Source: Arcuatula senhousia
Taxonomy: Eukaryota; Mollusca; Bivalvia; Mytilida; Mytilidae
NCBI GenBank assembly: GCA_963971305.1
Contig: OZ020304.1
Span: forward strand, 5,093,576-5,157,575
Length of the DNA: 64,000 bases
Reading direction: 5' to 3'
This document shows, piece by piece, positions 45,100 through 56,049 of this stretch. Every line of letters starts with the position of its first letter. The first letter of the stretch is position 1. Made by a program: the position numbers and the translations under genes. The notes under the pieces are model-generated. The model made no database searches, was not told the DNA's origin, and saw only the letters and a list, made by a program, of their open reading frames with translations.

Positions 45100-46400
45100 A
45101 GGTAAAATATCTGGTAGTCGATTACACTAAGACTTACTTTGTCATCAATGAGTCTAAGAAAAGAAATAAATATACAGAAGACTAAATAGTCGACATTCTA
45201 AATTTTCTTATCGACAACATATATGTTCATTTTAAATCTAAATCATTTTCTGAGGTTCACTCTTTGAAAATGTTCGATTTTTCAACTTTATACACTACCT
45301 TGCCACACGAAAAACTAAAATGTCGCCTGAAAAAACTTCTCAAAAAAGCCTTTTCAAATTCTAGGAATTTTGTTGTTTTGGGATATAACTCTACATTCTT
45401 TTCAAAAACATCTTTCGAAGATAAAATTTGTTACACACTGGAACAAGTTTGCAGTATGCTTGATTTTCTCATTGACAACATATTTGTCACCTTCAGAGGA
45501 GATATTTTTCAACAACAAATCAGAATTCCAATGGGCACAAACTGTGCTCCTCTCCTCGTCGATTGTTTTTATACTCTTACGAGACTTAATTTCTTCAAGG
45601 ACTCGTAGAGAACAAGAAGATGAAAGAGGCAAGGTTATTTAATCTTACATTCAGATATATTGATGATGTCCTTTCTGTCAATAACACTTCATTTTGGTGG
45701 ATGGATTCCTTCAATATATCCTCGAAAATTGGAGATTAAAGGGACAACCGAATCAAATTGCGTCCCGTCTTTCTTGGATTTGCACATTGAATTTGACCCA
45801 GGTGGTCATGTCAGTACAAAAATTTACGATAAAAGAGACGATTTTGATTTTCAAATTATTAATTTTCCTAATCTACAGAGCAATATACCTACTTCCCCTG
45901 CATACAGTGTCTATATTTCACATCTTAATTGATATGCCAGAGCTTGCACACATTTCACAGATTTTTGATTAGACACCGATTTCTTCGCGACCGACTTTTG
46001 GAGCAGGGCTGTAAGAGAATACGTCTTATACGATCCCTAAAAAATCTTTCTTCGTTATCAGCCACTAGTAGAAAAGTTCAAAATTGAGTTAAAAGATATG
46101 GTGATTTATTGTTTTAATTAGTGTTTGACTGGTCTGCTGTACTGGGATAATCACCTAAATATCCCTATTGTGTCTCACAACTATGTTGTGTTCTATGGTC
46201 CTTACCGGATCCTAAGATCGCAATGGAAAAGAGAAGTTTGGCGCCATAAAACCTGGTTTAACCCACCATTTCGTTTAAAATGCCTGTTCCAAGTCAGGAC
46301 CATTGCGATCCACAAATTCTCCGGTATGACTGATTCGTTTTTGTCATTTTCTCTGGACTATGAGATTTATCATTCAAGTTCGGTAGTTTTGTTATTACCT
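45100..46400 (+). pseudogene. Penelope-like element relic, subfamily B (RT domain and 3' region)
   Basis: The best RT copy here. KMFDFSTLYTTLPHEKLKCR (motif A), FLIDNIFVTFRGDIFQQQIR then IPMGTNCAPLLVD (motif B). After a frameshift near 45560 come FNLTFRYIDDVLSVNN with intact YIDD (45656-45667), then FLDLHIEFDPGGHVSTKIYD, RDDFDFQIINFPNLQSNIPT and SPAYSVYISHLN. Frameshifts and stops make it inactive. Upstream (45100-45240) a second FLIDNIYVHF precedes motif A, in the wrong order for one RT, so two templates seem joined. The tail 45976-46400 ends at the family terminus TTATTACCTTTATT. Confidence 0.8.
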
Positions 46401-46509
46401 TTATTTCTTCATCCTCTCAAGTCAGGTTTTTGAGTTCCTTGGAAGTGTTTTTCAGCAAACAATAGGGATTCCAATGGGCACTAATTGTGCACCTTTGCTT
46501 TCTTCATTC

Positions 46510-46775
46510 CTTTGCCGGATTTGACACACTGAAGTGAAAATTAGCAACACGACGGGTGTCCATAGCAGGCAGGAACTGCTTACTCTTCCGGGGCACCTGA
46601 GTTCTCTCTTGTTAATACTTGAGTTTGCGTTGTCGATTTCCGTTCGGTTGGTTTTGTGTTTTGTGTTTTGTTTTTCTTTTTTCTTCGTGCTGTTCTTCTT
46701 CGTGTTTTATACCAGTTTTGTCGTTGCCCTTTCGGACTTTTGACACTCGGATGCCCCATTGATTTCCTTTGACTC
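46510..46775 (+). mobile_element. Penelope-like 3' end (A-related)
   Basis: TTTGCCGGATTTGACACACT, GGCAGGAACTGCTTACTCTT and the terminus ATGCCCCATTGATTTCCTTT. It abuts the third minisatellite array. Confidence 0.65.
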
Positions 46776-46779
46776 CTTC

Positions 46780-47690
46780 ATTGAATCAAACATCAAACAC
46801 CATTCAATATGTTAGCACAATCGACTCCTATTCTCCATTGAAGCAAACATCGACTTCTCATTCTCCATGTAAGCAAACATCGACTCCCATTCTCCATGTT
46901 ACCGAACATTAGCCCCCATTCTTCAATGAATCAAACATCGACTCCCATTCTCCATGTCACCGAACATCGACCCCCATTCTTCAATGAATTAACCATCGAC
47001 TCCCTTTCTCTATGTAACCAAACATCGACCCCCCCATTCTTCAATGAATTAACCATCGACTCCCTTTCTCTATGTAACCAAACATCGACCCCCATTCTTC
47101 AATGAATTAACCATCGACTCCCTTTCTCTATGTAACCAAACATCGACCCCCATTCTTCAATGAATTAACCATCGACTCCCATTCTCCATGTAACCAAACA
47201 TCGACCCCCCCCCATTCTTCATTGAATTAACCATCGACTCCCATTCTCTATGTAACCAAACATCGACCCCCATTCTTCAATGAATTAACCATCGACTCCC
47301 ATTCTCCATGTAACCAAACATCGCCCCCCCCCCCCATTCTTCAATGAATTAACCATCGACTCCCATTCTCCATGTAACCAAACATCGACCCCCCATTCTT
47401 CAATGAATTAACCATCGACTCCCATTCTCCATGTAACCAAACATCGCCCCCCCCATTCTTCAATGAATTAACCATCGACTCCCATTCTCCATGTAACCAA
47501 ACATCGACCCCCCATTCTTCATTGAATCAAACATCGATTTCCATTCTCCATGTAACCAAACATCGACCCCCATTCTTCATTGAATCAAACATCGATTTCC
47601 ATTCTCCATGTTAGCAAAATCAACTCACATTCTACCTTGAAGCAAACAGTAGCTCACATTCTTCGTTGGAGGAAACATTGACTCATAATC
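46780..47690. repeat. 29-bp minisatellite, array 3 with 58-bp higher-order unit (about 31 monomers)
   Basis: Alternates CATCGACTCCCATTCTCCAT plus GTAACCAAA with CATCGACCCCCATTCTTCAA plus TGAATTAAC, giving a 58-bp dimer. C-runs of 5 to about 11 bases vary between units (47200-47450), a slippage hotspot. The outer monomers match the arrays at 39180 and 44461. Confidence 0.92.
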
Positions 47691-47889
47691 ACTGTGCAAC
47701 ATAGTTTTTGAAAGAGCTAGCATTTACCATTTGACCAAATCTCAGCATATAATTTTATTCAACACTCCGTATTCATCTAACAAATCCATTGACCAACAGA
47801 GTTATTTGAAATTTGAAATAAGTATTTATCATCCTTAAAAAAACTAGCCCTACGAAAAAAACCAAAAAAAAACAACAGCAATTCAAAGA

Positions 47890-48240
47890 TTTCCATGATC
47901 AATGAAATCAATTAACCTCATATAATTTAGTTCGTTGTTTTCAGCGTGACCTTGATGGGGATGTTGTTTATAATCCTTGTAGATCATATGAATAATTGGC
48001 TAAGAAGTTCACATCAAGGAAACGATAACGTCGCATCGTAACACATTGTCAATCATTTAAATTGGACACACGGGCAATTATATATGGGTTAACATTCGCA
48101 ATCCACAGACAAATAGGATATTATATCTGAAAGTAAATACTTTCACTAGAAATAGAACTTTTGTCGCTAACACGCGAAAGTAAAGCGTAGTACCATGCAA
48201 AATCTGAAGTTACGAAATACCAAAGATATATGAAATGTCA
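47890..48240 (+). repeat. Dispersed repeat family E, uninterrupted copy
   Basis: GATCAATGAAATCAATTAAC, GATCATATGAATAATTGGCT and ACACATTGTCAATCATTTAA. At AATTGGCTAAGAAGTTCACA it preserves the site that is interrupted by the TIR element at 50607. Confidence 0.75.
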
Positions 48241-49300
48241 CTGAAGTATTCAAGTCGACGTTACAGTACTCTAGTAAACTGGAAAGACTCGAGTTACAAA
48301 TGAACGACAAAATTTCATACTCAAGACGACATCAATGACCTTTATTCTCTTCCCGACTTTAATTCTTCTCCAGGACAGGGTTGGTAGAGTACATGACATC
48401 ATTAGTAGGATTTACAAGGCGATTTAAAAAACAAAACTTGCCATGTGTCTTATATATTTGTAGGTACCTTAAGTTATTGCATTATTATAAAATATCGAAA
48501 GTCTTGAAGCTTTGCTGTTATGGTTTACTCTATACAAGAGTACCTTGTTTTGTTGGCAAAACCTACAATAGTGAATTCAATAGAAGAGTAACTTTTTTTG
48601 ACAAATCTAGTGCACATGACCTCAACTATCTATGTTTAGAAATGCATCCTTCAAGGGTGTACTCAAGCCGGTGAACTGAAAACAGTCAGATGGAACAATA
48701 AGCAGGTTAGGTTATCGTTCAGGATTCACTAATAATTGTACACTTGTTCTTATCACACAAGGACAAAATAAACTACCATATAACCTTAAAAAATAGAAAG
48801 CGGGTTCGATTGATAGAATAATTATTGGTAAAGAAAATTCATCGGTAAAATTTGTTTGATGTAAGTACAAATGAAACTTTCTTGGCAATAAGTATTGTTT
48901 GTCTGTGACAATCTTTAAAATACGATGATGGCTTTGGTTTATGTGAGTAGTTTTGTAATAAATTAAACAACATTAATAAGTAGTTAGTGATAAACCTCTA
49001 CTTGTAGCATTGAACACCTTTCTGAGGTCATGACTAAAATAGTAACAAAATTTCGACCTAACCAGTACAGAATGCAGTGTCGAAGCGGTTATTTTTTCAA
49101 ACATATTTTCGTGTGCTATATATATGTTGTTTTGACCTTTCTTGGAATTCTTATTTCTTACATAAGTGATTTTAAGCGCTGCTGTGAATTTTTTGTTAAC
49201 CTGGGTTATCCCGCTCTGGTATCAACACTTCTGTGTTGAAGAACACGTCAAAGGAAATATTTTTGTCCTCGAAAGTCTCAAAACTACAAAAATCTAACCT
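48241..49300. other. No gene seen
   Basis: Short frames at 48381-48674 and 49030-49239 have no recognisable domain or splice support. Confidence 0.4.
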
Positions 49301-49309
49301 GCCTCTTTC

Positions 49310-49480
49310 CCAATCCAAATGACAACAAAGTTCCAGACATTAAATTTTGCTACGCCTGAGGTGCGTTTCGTCTATGGGTTGCTCATATTCAAAAATTGGG
49401 TTCAAATTCGCGTATGATGTTTTTATAGTTATAAATTCTTTATTTCATTTAGGTTTTGGTATTTTCAATCTTTTGGGGAG
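49310..49480 (-). repeat. Hammerhead-repeat fragment, 3' half only
   Basis: AAATGACAACAAAGTTCCAG through GCTACGCCTGAGGTGCGTTT and CGTCTATG. It keeps GAAAC, a cleavage triplet CUC and the stem I return strand, but the CUGAUGA half is replaced by unrelated sequence. It cannot be active alone. Confidence 0.65.
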
Positions 49481-50520
49481 ATCACCTCTGATGATTACTT
49501 AAGCAAAACACGCGCGGGAGCTAGCAAAAAATTTATTGCTAAAACTTTGTGTTAAGCTTAATTTCATATACATGTTGCGATTATAAAATAAAAAAAACCA
49601 TTCCATATGAAGCAAACTATATCTGAAGATGATACTTTTTGTCTTTCTAATAAGATTTTTTCTTAGATTTCTTAAGATCCGTTGGGAAATCACAGATAAG
49701 GAAATCAACCAGAAAACTGCCAGTAGTTTTTGAAGAAAAATATTTCAATTTCCATCCATTTACTGACGAGATCCTTAAAACGCTATATAAGCGTTAAAAT
49801 TCATTGTATCATTCAAATGTAGAAAAGTACAGGAACTAACAAATTATCAGAGGTTTAGAGTAAAGATTTTTTTTCTTATTCTATTCAAAATGAAGCCTTA
49901 TTAAAAATCATAGAATCATATTTTCCCTTTTGTTCTAAGAAAAGAAAAGAATAAGATTTTCAACAAAGTTCCAACCAAAACATAATGCTACACCTGACAA
50001 AAATAGTTTTCAGAATTGGAAATATCTTTTTCAAACAGAAATATTCCTCAATACATTCAGCCAATACGAATCATGTTACCGAATTCTAGAAAAAAAAAAC
50101 GTTTTAAATTTGTGTCTATTTCCATTATATGAACAGAAATAAATCTTTCCACGATTGAAGTATATTTCAATGACAACAAGCCATCTGTCAGATGTTATAC
50201 TAACACTGCATGACGGTCACATTAATATATATACTTGGACAAAAGTAAGGGACCACCTAAAATCAACAATTTTTTTTCAAAGTCATAAATTTATATCCTA
50301 AACATATGAAATACAATTAACCAAGGGCTTAATTAAATTGTTATCAATCCAACTTCAGATTTGATCAAGACAAACAGCAATAATTCTAACAAAAGGATTG
50401 TGATTGGAAGACTTGTTTTAATTCTTTAAAAAACTTGCTAAATGCAAGTTCTTACAAAACTGTTAAGCATAAAGAATAGCCAACATATCAGAGATCAGAA
50501 ACTACTGAATTTACTAATTA
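49481..50520. other. Mostly unassigned
   Basis: A short scrap near 49963-50010 (AACAAAGTTCCAACCAAAAC, TGCTACACCTGAC) recalls the hammerhead repeat. No gene is seen. Confidence 0.4.
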
Positions 50521-50524
50521 AGCT

Positions 50525-50606
50525 TTTATTTTAAGTCAATTGTTTTAGCATGACTATGCGGAATATATCTATTGAAATCCTTTTAGATCATAAGATAGAT
50601 GGCTAA
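50525..50606 (+). repeat. Family E copy, left part
   Basis: Left half of a family E repeat, ending AAGATAGATGGCTAA, then interrupted by the TIR element. It resumes at 52996. Confidence 0.7.
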
Positions 50607-51725
50607 TGCTGGCGTCACACTGTCCCGATTTTGACATACGATGGACACACGAATGTCAAAATTTCAACTTCGTGCGAAGTTAGGCCCGAACTTGCTAAAA
50701 ATCAAAATCAAAACCGAAGGGTATGCGATTAGAACCGATGGCTTAGCGAACGGAAAAGTAGCACATACGAATAGCTACGAACCGATTACGAAGTTGTTAC
50801 GATGTTATCAAGATTAGTCGAGAATTAGATCCGAAGGAGGCACGAATTTATACGACGGCTGTACGGCATCGTGTTTAGCATACGATGGGTCTACGAAGCA
50901 TCACGATGGGCATACGAAGTATGAAATATTATAACACGATTTGCAATAAGATTATATAATTTAGTCTATATAAATTGTCCTTTGAAGCCTCTAATTAGTA
51001 TTTACCAAGCAAACCCCTGCTGTCCCTGATGTCGATCAGTAAGAGTAGATTAGACATTTGATCTAAAGCCTGTTAAGATAGAACAAAAAGATGACGCTAC
51101 TTTATCTTGTTTTGTTTGTGTGATTTGACCGAAGCACACATAATCTGAAAACAAGAAGAATATGTTGTTAACAATTTAAGCTGTTGCGAACGATTCTTGA
51201 ACAAAGCGTGTCCATCTTATAATACATAACATCGTTACCGGTCCCGTATACCGGAATCATCTAAGTCCAAAGGTCCCGTAAATATTTGCGGACCGAAACG
51301 TAATGTAAACTTGATCTCAGTAACCCGTAGTGTGTGGACTGGCATACAGTACATACCAAAAAAGCAGTTTAATAACTAAAATTATGGGTTTAGAAAAAAG
51401 TGTGGGAAACTGATATTTCAGTGAAATTCCAAAGTTCAAAAGGTCCTAACTCTGTAAAAAATTGCGGACCGGAACAACGCGTTAACTTGATCTTTAACTC
51501 ATCATACTAAAAATCAGTTTAAAGTTTAATATCTATATATAAGATTTAAAAAAAGTGCGAAAAAGTTATTGTGACAGCGAGACGGCCGGACCGGACAGAC
51601 ACACAAACGGGCAAACGTAGTGCTAACCTAAAGTCCCCTTCTGCTTTTGTCGGTAGGGGACTGATAAAAACTAAAGTAAAATGTTTAAACCTTTATTTCT
51701 GATATTGAAATTTAAGTATTAAAAG

Positions 51726-51830
51726 GTGCCACAAAAGCCTGGACGAGGACGCGAAAGAGGGAAGCGCCTGGCTGAAAAGAACAGGGCGAAAAGAAAAGCG
51801 TCAGAAGATTATCCGATGTTAACAGTTTAA
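51726..51830 (+). pseudogene. Transposon-encoded basic C-terminal exon remnant
   Basis: After a possible acceptor (AAAAG at 51721-51725) the frame reads VPQKPGRGRERGKRLAEKNR, then AKRKASEDYPMLTV and a stop. The homologous stretch in copy 1 (about 25170-25240) reads KMP, a stop, then KPGRGRGIRKCLAGKNRIKR. Conservation at peptide level in two elements suggests a former nuclear, DNA-associated protein. Assignment to the Myb-like partner of Harbinger transposase is a guess. Confidence 0.45.
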
Positions 51831-51912
51831 AAAGATGATTTTCATCACTGTTGGCATTACGGAGAGGATTATACATGCCCACTACAGCAGCTATCCAATC
51901 CAAATTCAATTA
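51807..51912 (-). repeat. 106-bp direct repeat, left copy, with coding remnant
   Basis: Repeated exactly or nearly so at 52194-52299. The minus strand reads NLDWIAAVVGMYNPLRNANS, then DENHLFKLLTS, which looks like real protein. It is reminiscent of the C-terminal part of PIF/Harbinger transposases, but this is unproven. Confidence 0.65.
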
Positions 51913-52092
51913 TCTATATATTAATTTCAAGCTGCTCAGCAACACTATAATCTCATACCAAGTACTTGTTACTATACCCGTTGCTTCTATACCCCCTTTT
52001 ACCCACCCACTGTTCATCATGTACTGTGTTACAACCTTAGATTGTCTACGAGGAGACTTAACTGGGCCTCCGAAAGCTAGATTTTTTATCTA

Positions 52093-52181
52093 GCCTAGGT
52101 GGTCCAGTGGTCTAAGGCGCTGGACACAATGCAGGCGGTGTTGCCATAGATGGCAGACAAGTATGGGTTCGAATCCAGTCC
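52093..52181 (+). pseudogene. tRNA-derived sequence (class II, Leu-like)
   Basis: Box A-like TGGTCCAGTGGTCTAAGGCG, a variable-arm hairpin TGCCATAGATGGCA (5-bp stem, 4-nt loop) and a perfect box B GGTTCGAATCC. The long variable arm fits a Leu or Ser ancestor. The T stem and anticodon arm do not pair properly and there is no clean acceptor stem, so I do not call a working tRNA. It is probably the promoter part of a SINE. Confidence 0.6.
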
Positions 52182-52193
52182 AAACCCATCATG

Positions 52194-52299
52194 GATTATC
52201 CGATGTTAACAGTTTAAAAAGATGATTTTCATCACTGTTGGCATTACGGAGAGGATTATACATGCCCACTACAGCAGCTATCCAATCCAAATTCAATTA
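52194..52299 (-). repeat. 106-bp direct repeat, right copy
   Basis: Begins GATTATCCGATGTTAACAGT and ends AATTCAATTA, offset 387 bases from the left copy. The two copies flank about 280 bp containing the tRNA-related sequence. Confidence 0.85.
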
Positions 52300-52995
52300 A
52301 TGAGGATACCTGTATCATAAGCTGCTGTCTTGTAAGTCTTTCTCCTGCTGCATTTTAATTATGAGTGGGGGGAAACAGAGCTATATACATGTACTAACTT
52401 TTCTTTTTCTAAACGATTTATTGTAACACGCCCTAACTGAAATGGATTAATAAATGTCCCTATAAGGCACTTTTGACACGTTTGATATTTTTTCTACTTC
52501 AGAAATCGTACTGCTTGACCAGTGCCGTGTTTCCATCTCCATGCCATTACTCTATGCCATTACATTAGTTACGACGGATATACGAATACAAAGCGAGGTC
52601 TTTGCGACGCCGTGTTTCCTTCGCACCACCTTCGGAGAGCTTCTTGTTTTATTCGTGCCGCCATCGTAAGATAAATTAAGCCGACGACACTTAGAAGGCA
52701 ACACGAAATCAGAAGATGCTCTCACCAAGGCATTACGATAGAAAGGATGGATTAACGAACACAACACGAACAAGGACCTTCGCACGAACCTTCGGGAGTT
52801 TTTTAACATGTTAAAAAAATAGGAAGGCATTACGAAGTTGCTCCCGAAGTTGGAATATTTCAGCCGATGGTGCTACGATGGTAAAAGATGGCACCACGAA
52901 TAGCGCGATTTGAATACGATCACTCCCGATTTTGAAAATATCCATAATCGTGTTTCCATCGGGGTCAAAATCGGGATAGTGTGACGCCAGCATAA

Positions 52996-53160
52996 ACAGC
53001 TCACGCCAAGGAGAGGTAACACACTGTCAATATTTTGAATTGGATACAGAGGCAATTATATGTGAGTAAGCATTCATGATTCACAGACATAAAAAAGCGA
53101 TGACATTGAAAGTAAATAGTACGACTTGAAGTAGACAAGCATAGGCAAAGGAAAAACAAC
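52996..53160 (+). repeat. Family E copy, right part
   Basis: ACAGCTCACGCCAAGGAGAG, ACACACTGTCAATATTTTGA and GGCAATTATATGTGAGTAAG continue the interrupted repeat. Confidence 0.7.
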
Positions 53161-53439
53161 AATATGATATTTTAAGGGTAAAATCTAGTGATAAATTTAT
53201 CAGAGAAGAAACTTGAACTGATGACCTATGATGACTCAATGGTAAAGTAGTTGCAATCGATGGGCAACAAAATGAAAAACACTAGCAATGCAATGTTTTA
53301 TTTTTTTACAGTATTTTTTATCACCAATAAGTACTGCTTTCTCTAAATAGTAGACAGTTTACTTTTTTTAATCATACATTTAGCTTTGATACATTTAAAT
53401 TTGTCCGTGTGTGACAGCCGTAAATTTACAAGCCATATT

Positions 53440-53735
53440 TTAACAATGGCCTTTTTTGCCATATCAAGCCCTCGCGTGCACAAAAGTGTGCAAATATGGC
53501 CATATCAAGACCTCGCGTGCACAAAAGTGGGCAAATATGCCATATCAAGGTCTATAGCCTCTGTTTGAAATTTGATATCACAGTTTATTTATATCGTCTG
53601 CTATTTATTTTTATTTGTTTGCTGAAAATGTATGATAAAAAGATTATGACACAGGGTTTTCCATATCAGCTACTGCCTCGACCTAATATGGGAGTCTCGG
53701 AATGATATGGGACTTGATATGAAAAACCCTGGCGT
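53440..53735. repeat. Short tandem and inverted repeats with GCCATATCAAG words
   Basis: A unit of about 50 bp (GCCATATCAAGCCCTCGCGT plus GCACAAAAGTGTGCAAATAT) occurs twice with a partial third. It is followed by an inverted pair, CAGGGTTTTCCATATCA (53652-53668) and TGATATGAAAAACCCTG (53715-53731), forming a hairpin with one mismatch and a 46-base loop. Confidence 0.75.
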
Positions 53736-53741
53736 AATAAT

Positions 53742-54300
53742 CTATATATATATATTGGGCTTCTCTTATATTGGAAGTTGGTATATGTATTTATTTCAAT
53801 TTTTGATAAAATGCTACTAGTTATTGTAATGTATGTTTAAACGTATTTAAATAGGAATATAAAGAAATGTCCAATTTCTTACTATATATTCTTTTTATAT
53901 TGCTGTGTGCAAAGAAAGGGAGGTAAAGGGACAAAGCAAAGAAGTGTCAATGGGATTGTCAACTTCCGTAAGTCCGAAACGTTCAGAGCAAAGTCAGTAG
54001 ACATAAAAGTCAAGACAAATAAAAACCGTAGGCACAGCATACAAAATAAAAACGCAAAAATATCCACTTTTAATGCAAAAGTCGAAAAAAAATTAGTTGA
54101 CACGAGATAAATGGTAGAACAATTGGAGGATGAAACTTTGTACATGTATTTCGAAATGAATGGCGGGCTATTCATTTTAATATGATTTCTAATTTCTATC
54201 ATGTATTGCGATCAAAGGGTTTCAATATTTATCGAGGATGCTATTTTCTGTACCGTGAACAGAAAAAAATCTTGTTAATCTGATCGATTGATTGATTGGT
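53742..54300. other. No gene seen
   Basis: A TA microsatellite near 53742 and AT-rich DNA. The 67-codon plus and 106-codon minus frames around 53882-54202 overlap each other and show no domain. Confidence 0.4.
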
Positions 54301-54349
54301 GTTTGTTTCGTGTCATGTCTCATAGTATGGCACGCAACAATAACAAAAA

Positions 54350-54660
54350 CCCCATGAACTGAGCTTATCGACCGTTGAACTGTAGTTAGCAGTCGATAAA
54401 CTGGGTTTATCACTCGCTAACTAGAGTTTTCTGACGCTAATGATAACTTCAGTTATTACTCTCTTACTAAGTTTATCGGCGATAAACTGAGTTTCTCGAC
54501 TGCAAACTATAGTTACAGTCGATAAGTGTTGTTTTTCGTTGGTAAACTAGTATTACGCTCCGTAAACTATAGTTATCACCGATAAACTGGGTTTCGCGAA
54601 CGCAAACTATAGTTACCGAACGATAACTACAGTTTACGGTCTATTTAAATAGTTTATAAC
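54350..54660. repeat. Patch of imperfect palindromes (GATAAACT/AGTTTATC words)
   Basis: Within about 300 bp the words CGATAAACTGGGTTTATC, AAACTATAGTTA (three times) and AACTACAGTTTACGG recur at intervals of 25-40 bases. Most are near-palindromes. The strand symmetry allows extensive hairpins. The function is unknown. Confidence 0.6.
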
Positions 54661-55269
54661 GTTTAAGTTATTATCGCTTGCCATTCATATATGATATAGC
54701 ACGCAATAGTAACAATAACAGAAAGTAAGTGAGGCGTTTACACACCAAATGCGTTCCGCTCTTAGACTATTATAATTATTGTCCTTCAAGAATAAGTATT
54801 GAGGTAGAGCAATACAGATTACTCGTTTTGACACCAAGATGAAAAATAAAGATATAAATCTTTTGTCTGACCAAAGAACTAGATTGAGCTTAAGTCATCA
54901 AATCTTTTGGTGTTAAGTATGCCTTCAAGGGAAAAATAATTGTCAAATCTGTAGGAAAATATATTGAAATACTTATTAGTAAAAAGGTATGAAGTATATT
55001 ATAAAACAATTGTATTTGTGTTTCTCTAAAGTGATGCACAGTTTTTTTCATTAGTTTAATTAGAAATCCTTTACAAATGTCTAAAGGGGTATCATAATAA
55101 GGAATAGTTGTTCATTAGGTTAATAAAGAAAAGAAAAACTTGAAATGGAGTTGCTAAACTGTGTAACTTTTCGTCATTAGTTTTTATCCTATAAAGGTTA
55201 TCTTAATATATAATTTAATCATAAAATATTTTATTTCTGGTTGTATCAAAACTGTTAAATTAGTTATTT
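54661..55269. other. No feature seen
   Basis: AT-rich sequence. Confidence 0.4.
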
Positions 55270-56049
55270 CTGTCTTGCCTGCGAAGCGGAGCGAGACATA
55301 GGTGTTACTGTCGGCAACGGTGGTGGTAACCTATCATTTTTGCAATTTTTAAAACATAATGAAATTCACAATATATGAAGAATATAACGTAAAACCTCTG
55401 ACGAAACCGTTAAATTTTCAATAAACTAACCAGAAAGTATTCTTTTTGAGAAAAAAGACTGTAAACAAATGCAGTGTCAAAAAAGAGGACAAACAAATTA
55501 TAAAATGTAAACACTGGTACCTGTCGTGATGCTACCTGGATCAGGTATTTTGTATTTGACCTTCTATCAATTAAAGCATACCGGAATATCGCGTTATCGT
55601 CGAATTTCTTTCTGTCATAGAATTATATTGATTATTTACATGTAATACAACACTATAAAAATGTTTATTTTCATATTCATGTCTTTGTAATGACATTATA
55701 ATACTTTTCTACCAAATAAGAAACGTTAATTGAACTGCCAAATTACATAAACTCACCTTACCGTGGGTGTCATCATATCATTTAACGTGTTGACAATTTT
55801 GTTGCCGAAGTTGAGTTCGTAGAGCATAACTTTGATGTGTGTAGCAAAGGGCATTTGAATAACGGTTTACCGGAGTTGTTTATTTACAATGGACAACATT
55901 TATTCGACGCGAAGAATTAATAACGATTATTTTACATAAAGCTGCAAAAATTTGACTTTTCGTGCCGGTAAAGGTAAGTTTTAGATGGTATATTTTATAA
56001 ATATGTGTATTTCATACAGTTTGAAATATTGCGAAATTGATATGTCTTT

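Larger units (their letters stand above)
50607..52992. mobile_element. TIR DNA transposon, copy 2, PIF/Harbinger-like TSD (2386 bp)
   Basis: Same termini and same ACGA/TCGT-rich subterminal zones as the element in the globin intron. The TSD is TAA (50604-50606, 52993-52995). Family E copies at 40118 and 47985 give empty-site homologues. Two coding remnants point at each other: a basic peptide on the plus strand (51726-51830) and a protein-like segment on the minus strand (51817-51912). PIF/Harbinger elements often encode a transposase and a Myb/SANT-like protein, so convergent remnants fit that family. An insert with a tRNA-related sequence and a 106-bp repeat distinguishes it from copy 1. 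Confidence 0.87.

Noticed and set aside
44461..47690. 29-bp repeats as a CRISPR array
   Set aside because: The repeats are contiguous without unique spacers, and the DNA is eukaryotic.
52093..52181. Functional tRNA-Leu gene
   Set aside because: Box A and box B are good, but the acceptor, anticodon and T stems do not pair; it lies inside a transposon.
52552..53055. Minus frames in the right end of the TIR element as transposase
   Set aside because: They lie in the ACGA-rich subterminal zone and TIR; no DDE motif, and the frames are not kept in copy 1.
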